From: Kangiellaceae bacterium
GTDB taxonomy: Bacteria; Pseudomonadota; Gammaproteobacteria; Enterobacterales; Kangiellaceae
NCBI GenBank assembly: GCA_030590405.1
Contig: JAUUYO010000198.1
Location: forward strand, 1 to 6,199
Length of the DNA: 6,199 nt
Direction: 5' to 3'
Shown piece after piece: positions 1 through 4,904 of this stretch. Every line of letters starts with the position of its first letter. Position 1 is the stretch's first letter. The position numbers were made by a program, and so were the translations under genes. Under the pieces are notes generated by a model. That model had not been told where the DNA came from and ran no database searches. It was given only the letters and a program-made list of their open reading frames with translations.

Positions 1-121
1 AGTTTAAAGGGCGTGATTTTAATTAAAAGGTGGGGTTGCCCTGACGCTTACTAATAACTAACTGTTAATCTCTATTGATATATGATCAAAATAACGGGTC
101 AGGTCGCGTTATTAATATTTA

Positions 122-151
122 TTGCACAAAACAATGGGAATAAAGTAAATT
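122..151 (+). promoter_or_regulatory. Possible sigma-70 promoter of the nuclease-like gene
   Basis: A TTGCAC element (122-127) is followed after 18 bases by TAAATT (146-151), a moderate match to -35 and -10 consensus. It lies about 85 bases ahead of the start codon in an AT-rich leader of 236 bases that otherwise holds nothing I can name. The AT-rich context makes chance matches likely, so this is only a candidate. Confidence 0.25.
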
Positions 152-236
152 GATTCATAAATATCCGCAATTGGCCGAATAGAAAATTAAATGCAACAAA
201 ATAGCGAAGTAACGAAATATATAAGGAAATTAAATA

Positions 237-638
237 ATGCCAAGACGCACAACTCAAACTAAATCAGAAACACATCAAGCAATGAAGAACAGCTCATACG
301 AGAGTATAGTAGTTAGTTGGTTAATGCAGGATGGGTGGCAGGTTTTCTTGCCAGTCTTAGATCATGGGCATCAAACTGATATACTAGTTTCAGATGGTCC
401 GTTTTACCATAGAATTCAAATTAAAACAGTCGAAGCAAGTAGCGACTCACATGTTGTATATAATAAGTGGGAGAATAGTCATGTGGACTTGGTTGTATAC
501 TTTGCTAGGAATTCGAATTGGGGTGTGCTTACACCTGCATTTGAAGAAGAAAAACGTCCACTCAATCACCAAACCCATCGAAAGTTTCTTAACGATAAAA
601 AAGCATTCTTGAAAGAGTTTCACCTTTTTGAAAAATGA
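237..638 (+). CDS. Small PD-(D/E)XK nuclease-like protein
   Basis: The 133-residue protein carries the spaced acidic and lysine residues of the restriction-endonuclease fold: E22 in the first helix (SYESIVVSWL), D48 in QTDILV, and Q61-I-K63 on the following strand, giving an E...D...Q-x-K pattern. From family knowledge this matches the PD-(D/E)XK endonuclease family (PDDEXK_5 type), where glutamine replaces the usual second acid, as in the intron-encoded enzyme I-Ssp6803I. Such enzymes bind metal and cut double-stranded DNA, but the specificity here cannot be read. The start is well supported by AAGGAA at 223-228, eight bases before ATG. No intron, group I core or methyltransferase is visible, so a homing role is not shown. 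It lies 49 bases ahead of a small gene in the same direction, probably co-transcribed. It could instead be a restriction-like or decayed nuclease used for another purpose. Confidence 0.75.
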   Translation: MPRRTTQTKSETHQAMKNSSYESIVVSWLMQDGWQVFLPVLDHGHQTDILVSDGPFYHRIQIKTVEASSDSHVVYNKWENSHVDLVVYFARNSNWGVLTPAFEEEKRPLNHQTHRKFLNDKKAFLKEFHLFEK

Positions 639-687
639 ACCGGAATAGCGAAGAATTAATTGCAAGCAAAATTGGAGTGGAATTTAA

Positions 688-891
688 ATGAGCGACCTTA
701 AAAAGGAAAATACAAAAAGGTACGATAAATTGGTTATTGATTTCAATCAAACACAAACGGGTGAAAAAATAGCCATTGTAAAGAACTTTCCTGGATTATT
801 TGCTGAAATGAATGAGGTTGAGTTGAGAGCAATGGCTCAAGAACTGAGTATTGCTGCTGATAAACTACACAATTTGGACGAATCAAACTAA
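688..891 (+). CDS. Small acidic protein of unknown function, paired with nuclease-like gene
   Basis: This 67-residue protein is not recognised. It has a strong Shine-Dalgarno sequence (GGAG at 674-677, ten bases before ATG), which supports it as a real gene despite its length. The N-terminal third is charged (KKENTKRYDK). A middle stretch, about residues 13-32, is likely beta (LVIDF, KIAIV), and residues 43-62 form a probable amphipathic helix (VELRAMAQELSIAADKL). No signal peptide, membrane segment or cysteine is seen. It follows the nuclease-like gene by 49 bases in the same direction, so the two are probably one transcription unit. A partner or immunity role for the nuclease is an inference from position and size only; an unrelated small accessory protein is equally possible. 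Confidence 0.6.
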   Translation: MSDLKKENTKRYDKLVIDFNQTQTGEKIAIVKNFPGLFAEMNEVELRAMAQELSIAADKLHNLDESN

Positions 892-1010
892 ACTTTGAAA
901 CAGAATATCCAAATCACAAATCAAGAGGTCAGATTGATCTTCCCCACACTTGACGGACACTCCAAATAATAGACAACACCCGAATTCAGTTGGAAGTGAT
1001 GAAATTAAAT

Positions 1011-1028
1011 CCCCCTTCACAAAGGGGG
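1011..1028 (-). terminator. Strong GC-rich hairpin, possible terminator of the zinc-ribbon gene
   Basis: CCCCCTT (1011-1017) pairs perfectly with AAGGGGG (1022-1028) around a four-base loop. Read on the - strand it lies 45 bases after the stop codon of the zinc-ribbon gene and is followed by ATTTAATTTC, a broken U-tract. It could end that transcript and, less well, transcripts from the left. Palindromes of the form CCCCCTTnnnAAGGGGG are also common as dispersed repeat units, so a repeat origin is possible. Confidence 0.45.
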
Positions 1029-1073
1029 AGGCGAAACGCAGCAAAACAGCCTTTGACTTTCATAAAAATAAAC

Positions 1074-1847
1074 CTACGAACTGCCACCTTCAATATCGGA
1101 TATTTTCTTTTTGACCGCTTCAATCTGACCATCCAACAACAAAACCTGATTTTTCTCTCCAGCAGTCGCCTGCTCTAACTGCTGCGCTCGTTGCGCGACC
1201 ATATCTGGTGACACAGGCGCACCGCCAGATGCTTGTTGCCAGCTTGCTTCTAATTGTTTCTGTTTGGAAGAAATATTGCTCACTAAAGTTTGCTTTTGAC
1301 TTTCATAGCTGGCTAATTCTTGCTTGAGGGATGCCAGTTGTGAATTTGTAGGCGCTGCTTGGGGCGTACGAACCTGCACCACAGTTTTAGCGGCTGAAAG
1401 TTTTTCGGTCAGCTCTTTGATTTTGGCTTTAAAACGTCGATTTTCTTTACTTAACCAACCAGCTCGCTCTCCCGCTTTTTTTGCTCTTTTTTCAGTTTCG
1501 ACAAGTTTTAACTTTTCTTCATTGGCCGCTTCACTGGACTGGGCAGTATTTACCTCAGCTTGCTGGACTTGTACATTGACTTGCTCCAGTTGCTGCTCCA
1601 ATTCCCTGATTTTTTTGGTTGCGGCCTGCATTTCTAATCCTGCCTGGATGGTGTTATCTCGCTTTGCCTGATTAATCCTTTTATCAATATATCCATAACC
1701 CAGCCAGGTCATAGCGACTAATAACAAAATAAAAACAATTACACTTTTCAAGTAATAACGAATATAGTTTTGCGAGGAGCCACAAATATAGCATTCCTGT
1801 TGACCTTGTCCGATTTCCCGTTTACAACCAATACAATGCTTTGCCAT
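1074..1847 (-). CDS. Zinc-ribbon, single-pass membrane, coiled-coil protein
   Basis: The 257-residue protein has three visible parts. Residues 5-22 hold two CxxC pairs (C5/C8 in CIGC, C19/C22 in CYIC), a classic short zinc ribbon. Residues 34-53 are a hydrophobic helix (SVIVFILLLVAMTWLGYGY), fitting one membrane span. Residues 60 to about 155 are rich in E, K, Q and A with heptad spacing, a long coiled coil. A proline-containing linker (about 156-168) and a second one (ASGGAPVSPD, about 206-215) divide two further helical stretches to the C-terminus. I do not recognise a named family; zinc-ribbon membrane proteins of this type are often annotated only by domain. A scaffold or envelope-tethering role is inference. 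The start is the only ATG ahead of the ribbon, but no good Shine-Dalgarno sequence precedes it. The gene stands alone, and the hairpin at 1011-1028 lies just downstream. Confidence 0.75.
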   Translation of the reverse strand: MAKHCIGCKREIGQGQQECYICGSSQNYIRYYLKSVIVFILLLVAMTWLGYGYIDKRINQAKRDNTIQAGLEMQAATKKIRELEQQLEQVNVQVQQAEVNTAQSSEAANEEKLKLVETEKRAKKAGERAGWLSKENRRFKAKIKELTEKLSAAKTVVQVRTPQAAPTNSQLASLKQELASYESQKQTLVSNISSKQKQLEASWQQASGGAPVSPDMVAQRAQQLEQATAGEKNQVLLLDGQIEAVKKKISDIEGGSS

Positions 1848-2089
1848 GTGAGTCTTTTTATCTAGTTATTTGTTGTTTACTGAGCAGAATAGCATGTCTG
1901 GCGCCTGTAAAAAAGGTAATAGCGCGCATCTCTAACAGCTATGGCACTTGTTAATAATATCTATCTCTTTTCAAACCGAGCGTACCGATTTAAACATCGC
2001 TGACAACTCGTTAAAAATGATACGTTTTTGCGTGTTAAATTAACTACAATTAAAGAGAAGCTAATATTTGACTAAAAAGAGAGCGTTTT

Positions 2090-2170
2090 ATGTTTGCAGA
2101 AATTATTGGATGGGGCAAATGCGCCCCTCCTGCTGTACTGACTAATGATGATCTCGCCACCTTTATGGAT
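2090..2170 (+). pseudogene. fabH: N-terminal fragment of beta-ketoacyl-ACP synthase III
   Basis: About 27 codons remain of a gene whose product starts MFAEIIGWGKCAPPAVLT and continues NDDLATFMD. This is the recognisable N-terminus of FabH-type 3-oxoacyl-ACP synthase III, which condenses acetyl-CoA with malonyl-ACP to begin fatty-acid synthesis. In intact relatives the next residues are TSDEWI; here they are replaced in frame by IS66 transposase sequence. The catalytic Cys-His-Asn residues and more than 85 percent of the usual 320-370 residues are absent, so no activity is possible. The remnant probably keeps part of the original upstream region; a -10-like TACAAT lies at 2045-2050 without a convincing -35. 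The family call is from memory of the N-terminal pattern. Confidence 0.7.
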
Positions 2171-2368
2171 AATAATTTGGGTGAAAGAGATATACGGATG
2201 ACCAAGGTTCAACAAAAAATATCGGGATGCTTCCGAAGTATGGAGGGGGCTGAAATGTTCTGCCGGATCTGAGGGTATTTATCGACTTGCCGAAAGCAAG
2301 ACGTGAAAGCTAGTCAAGCGTTGGAAATGTTATTTGCTGGCGAATTACCGAAATTTGCTAAAGATTAA
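2171..2368 (+). pseudogene. C-terminal fragment of IS66-type transposase, with internal stop
   Basis: Following the fabH fragment in the same frame, the sequence reads NNLGERDIRMTKVQQKISG, then CFRSMEGAEMFCRI, a TGA at 2270-2272, then GYLSTCRKQDVKASQALEML and FAGELPKFAKD, ending at TAA 2366-2368. This is the conserved C-terminal part of the IS66-family DDE transposase TnpC, whose relatives read FDNN-AERDIRM-KVKQK-SG and later FCRIRGYLST. The TGA sits exactly where the family has arginine, consistent with one CGA to TGA change. Only about 66 of the usual 500 or so codons remain, without the catalytic DDE core, so the fragment cannot transpose. It abuts the 3' side of an oppositely oriented IS3 orfA. 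Confidence 0.8.
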
Positions 2369-2395
2369 ACTGATATTCGCTGAATAGATACTATT

Positions 2396-2692
2396 TTACT
2401 TTGTTTCTTTGGCAAAGAAGACCGTCGCTTTTTTTAAGATTTCTTTCTCCATTTTTAGTTGTTTAACTTCGACTTTTAAACTCCTTAGCTCTTCTTGCTC
2501 GGGAGTTAGCTTACCATTCCCTCGAAAGGCTTGCCCTTCATCTTGCTCTTGGTATTCTTTGACCCAACGTCCAATTAGATTAGAGTTAACCTCTAAATTA
2601 CGAGAAGCGGCAGCTCTGCTATAACCTTGCTCCAAAACCAGACTGACCGCATCTAGTTTAAATTCTTGTGAATATTGCTTTCTTGTCGTCAT
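2396..2692 (-). CDS. IS3-family transposase OrfA (orphaned)
   Basis: The 98-residue protein is a complete IS3-type OrfA. It opens with the HTH_Tnp_1 signature (KQYSQEFKLDAVSLVLEQGY followed by SRAAASRNLEV) forming a helix-turn-helix at about residues 8-48 with the usual GRWVKEY after it. A leucine-zipper-like coil runs from about 63 to 88 (EELRSLKVEVKQLKMEKEIL), and it ends KKATVFFAKETK. OrfA binds the element ends and normally is fused to OrfB by a -1 frameshift. The slippery run TTA AAA AAA G is present (2437-2428), but the -1 frame meets TAG after a few codons and orfB is gone. GGAG at 2700-2703 lies seven bases before the ATG. Alone, such a protein could still bind related ends and repress sister copies, which is inference. 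Confidence 0.85.
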   Translation of the reverse strand: MTTRKQYSQEFKLDAVSLVLEQGYSRAAASRNLEVNSNLIGRWVKEYQEQDEGQAFRGNGKLTPEQEELRSLKVEVKQLKMEKEILKKATVFFAKETK

Positions 2693-2701
2693 TTCATTTC
2701 T

Positions 2702-2730
2702 CCAGTTAAGTGATATTATCTCTTAACTGG
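2702..2730. repeat. 29-base near-perfect palindrome at the orfA ribosome-binding site
   Basis: CCAGTTAAG (2702-2710) is matched exactly by CTTAACTGG (2722-2730), and the inner GATA (2712-2715) pairs with TATC (2717-2720). Thirteen of fourteen symmetrical pairs match, the one exception being 2711 against 2721. On the - strand transcript the right arm contains the GG of the GGAG Shine-Dalgarno sequence, so folding would hide it. The position inside the IS3 leader suggests translational control of orfA. Confidence 0.75.
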
Positions 2731-2744
2731 GCTGTATCAGTCTA
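2715..2744 (-). promoter_or_regulatory. Possible internal promoter of the IS3 remnant
   Basis: Read on the - strand, TAGACT (2744-2739) is followed after 18 bases by GATAAT (2720-2715), a five-of-six match to the -10 consensus. A transcript from it would begin inside or just after the palindrome's centre and so carry only one arm. The -35 element partly lies outside the proposed IS end. Confidence 0.25.
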
Positions 2745-2761
2745 TTAGACCACGTCATATA

Positions 2762-2790
2762 ATTATAGTATGCCCAACATAGACATTTAA
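2762..2790 (-). promoter_or_regulatory. Possible external promoter toward the IS3 remnant
   Basis: On the - strand a perfect TATAAT (2767-2762) lies 17 bases after TTAAAT (2790-2785), a poor -35. It is outside the proposed IS end, in the 183-base gap between the IS debris and the 660-residue gene. Its transcript would contain the whole palindrome ahead of orfA. The rest of that gap holds short hairpins but no gene. Confidence 0.3.
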
Positions 2791-2921
2791 CGAGTGTTTA
2801 TTGTATGGCTTTGTGGCACTCTCTCAGCCCAAAAAAATAGGGCTTCCTAAGTTTAATGGCGCGCTTTATCAAGCGTTTTTCAGGCAACGTTTTTAGCCCT
2901 GATGAAAGCAGAAAAACTGAA

Positions 2922-4904
2922 TTATCCTGACGCATTACCGAAAAAATGGGTGGCTTCTTGTGAAAGGAATTTTCTTTCTGCCCAGAGCAAACTTGCACTA
3001 ATAACCAGCATCCACCAGAAGATCCATTCGTCAGTTTTTTGCCAATGAGCCGCTTGAATAGTTTTACGGGTAAAATCTGCCTGCTTCGCTTTGGTCGCTT
3101 GTATTTTATGGTGTTGTTGATGGGCAAGCCAACTGGTTTTGGAGACTACATAAAAATCAAGGTCAGTGAATTTTCTTGGATTGTCAACGGGAAGCTCGCT
3201 GGAAATGGTGTACCAACCTGAAGTTTTCGACCAAAAATATCCACAAGATCGATCTTTAAGGAGCGGGTCAGTTTGCAATAATAGTGATTGAGAGTCTGCC
3301 ACTCCAGAGCGACTGGCTAGTTGTAAACTTGTAACTGGCTGAGCTTCAGATGACGAGCGACGATAACAAATTTCTAGCCGTTGTTTTTCAAAGCTAAATG
3401 GCTGGTTGGAATTAATATAAATCATCGACTGTTGATCTTTGCGAGCAATCTGTTTGATAAGATGTTGCCATAGCTGACTGTAATAAACTTGTTGCCCCGA
3501 AGTGACTAATCGATAAGTTTGTTGCAGCAAACTGATTGCCACTTTACCCAGGCTTGTATTTTTTTGAGCAACCAGTATATGCCCTTGAGAAGACTGCACC
3601 AGGCTCTGCAAAGATCCTGTTTTTTCAGATGAAGAAATGGATTGAGCAACCAACGGAATAAAATTATCTGACAGGGCGGTTCGGCTAAGTTCCTCTGAGA
3701 CAATATAAGGAATAATTTCGGTCGGTCGGTTGAGCGCCATTAATTGAAAGCCATTGAGCAGTTCGGGAATCTCTTTTTTAGTAGTCGCTAATAAATTTTG
3801 ATCGGCCAAAACCAATAAACCGAGACCATTTTTTATGCTAAGTCGCAACTCCGTTTTTTCTCGTTTACTCATCATCAACAGCCTACGGCCATCAATAATC
3901 ACTAAGTCAAATTGATCAAATAGTGTTTGACTCAACCCCAATAGTTTAATTTTTTTCATCTGGGGTTTCGCAATATTGGTTGACCGCGAGCTATCAATGC
4001 CTTGGCTGATGCGAGTACGCAGTAATAATTGTGCGCCATTTTCGGCCGCCCAGTTTTGCAGTTGTTTGGTTTCAAAAGAAGGCGATGACTGCACTACCAG
4101 AATCCTTGCCGGACCGTTGGCTGAGACGTTAACCGATAATATTTGTTGGCTAACCGGGATTTGTTGATGATCAAGGATCTCTAAAGTGTATAGATGCTGG
4201 CCGGTTAGTTTTGGTTTAGCCGTTAGCTCAAATATTTCTCCGGCGAGAAGGTTTTTTTCGGCAACAATTTCTCCGGCAGGGTTGAGCAATCTGGCCCGAT
4301 AGATATTAGCCGATACGCTTTGTAATCGCCCGTTAAACACCAATGATTCGCCGAGGCTAATGTTCGATTTCCAGTTCGGATTAACGATGCCTTCAATTAA
4401 GGTGGGCACCTGATAATCGATTTTTATCTCGGGGAAATTCCGCCATTGCCAATCCGTCAGGCCATCGCCAATAATTTTTAATTCATTGAGTGAGGGGTAT
4501 TTAAGTAAAAGTTGCTCTGGCGTTTGTAAGGTTTTATCTTGATAGAGATAACTCGGCTCGCTTTGCCTAATATTAGCTTCATTTAATTGATTAGTCACCA
4601 GGTAGAAGTGATTTTTAGCACTCACAAAATCCCTGTTAGTGTTATCAATATTGGCATCGGTAAACAGGCTGATCACGAAGTTTTTATCGGTCTTATATTG
4701 CGGTTGAAGGATTAGCGCTAAAATAGCTAAAAAGGCGACCAGATTAAGAAAAATTAATGAGCCGCGATACCAGGTTGATTGAGCAGGCAATCGCTTAAAG
4801 ATGGCTATTACAGAAATGATCAAAGCAGCAACAATTAAAACAATACTGATCCATTCAATCACACCGAGTTCTGTTGTGATCCATTTAGTGAACAGCTCAG
4901 TCAT
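2922..4904 (-). CDS. Membrane-anchored glutamine-amidotransferase-like protein of a MoxR/BatA-type operon
   Basis: The 660-residue protein starts with two membrane helices (about 14-36 and 47-66), separated by a basic, probably cytoplasmic loop (FKRLPAQSTWYR). It ends with a third (about 627-642) followed by AERKF. Positive-inside rules put residues 67-625 in the periplasm. A beta-rich segment (about 165-260) comes before a class I glutamine-amidotransferase-like domain at about 265-400, recognised by ARILVVQSSPSFETKQLQNW, RTRIS, FDLVIIDGR and GLGLLVLAD. The nucleophile cysteine of true amidotransferases is absent; the only cysteines are C513 and C554, beyond that domain. From family knowledge, proteins of this architecture accompany MoxR, DUF58 and DUF4175-like genes. 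Enzyme activity is doubtful and the function is unknown. Its ATG overlaps the end of the upstream gene by eight bases (ATGACTGA), so the two are translationally coupled. A frame of 109 codons overlapping the 3' end is a shadow. Confidence 0.7.
   Translation of the reverse strand: MTELFTKWITTELGVIEWISIVLIVAALIISVIAIFKRLPAQSTWYRGSLIFLNLVAFLAILALILQPQYKTDKNFVISLFTDANIDNTNRDFVSAKNHFYLVTNQLNEANIRQSEPSYLYQDKTLQTPEQLLLKYPSLNELKIIGDGLTDWQWRNFPEIKIDYQVPTLIEGIVNPNWKSNISLGESLVFNGRLQSVSANIYRARLLNPAGEIVAEKNLLAGEIFELTAKPKLTGQHLYTLEILDHQQIPVSQQILSVNVSANGPARILVVQSSPSFETKQLQNWAAENGAQLLLRTRISQGIDSSRSTNIAKPQMKKIKLLGLSQTLFDQFDLVIIDGRRLLMMSKREKTELRLSIKNGLGLLVLADQNLLATTKKEIPELLNGFQLMALNRPTEIIPYIVSEELSRTALSDNFIPLVAQSISSSEKTGSLQSLVQSSQGHILVAQKNTSLGKVAISLLQQTYRLVTSGQQVYYSQLWQHLIKQIARKDQQSMIYINSNQPFSFEKQRLEICYRRSSSEAQPVTSLQLASRSGVADSQSLLLQTDPLLKDRSCGYFWSKTSGWYTISSELPVDNPRKFTDLDFYVVSKTSWLAHQQHHKIQATKAKQADFTRKTIQAAHWQKTDEWIFWWMLVISASLLWAERKFLSQEATHFFGNASG

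Larger units (their letters stand above)
2369..2739 (-). mobile_element. Truncated IS3-family element (left end, orfA, trace of orfB)
   Basis: On the - strand the element begins near 2739 with TGATACAGCCCAG, which resembles the TGATnnnnCCCA start of IS3 group ends. It then has a 47-base leader, an intact orfA (2692-2396), and the first few codons of an orfB-like frame (GTA AAA TAG TAT CTA TTC AGC) before joining IS66 sequence near 2369. The catalytic orfB and the right inverted repeat are missing, so neither target duplication nor exact ends can be confirmed. The element cannot move by itself. Confidence 0.6.

Noticed and set aside
1..236. Searched for tRNA, attachment site, group I intron core or CRISPR repeats ahead of the nuclease gene
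   Set aside because: No cloverleaf, conserved intron pairing, or spaced repeats are visible; only a weak promoter candidate remains.
990..1178. 62-codon frame on the + strand
   Set aside because: It runs through the GC-rich hairpin and into the 3' end of the zinc-ribbon gene on the opposite strand, with no ribosome-binding site.
1324..1671. 115-codon frame on the + strand
   Set aside because: It is antisense to the coiled-coil coding region, and its Ser/Ala/Cys-rich composition is the expected mirror of Glu/Lys/Gln-rich codons.
2740..2750. Small palindrome GTCTATTAGAC next to the proposed IS3 end, possible target site
   Set aside because: Without the other IS end no target duplication can be shown; 11-base palindromes are frequent in AT-rich DNA.
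2826..2844. AGCCC/GGGCT hairpin with an A-rich loop after the envelope operon
   Set aside because: Five-base-pair stem without a U-tract in either direction, so it is not a convincing terminator for the operon.
2862..2880. CGCTT-TATC-AAGCG followed by TTTTT, resembling a + strand terminator
   Set aside because: The stem is only five base pairs and no + strand gene clearly reads into it; it may be chance.
2798..3127. 109-codon frame on the - strand overlapping the 3' end of the 660-residue gene
   Set aside because: Most of it lies in another frame of a well-supported gene, the peptide shows no domain, and no Shine-Dalgarno sequence supports its start.
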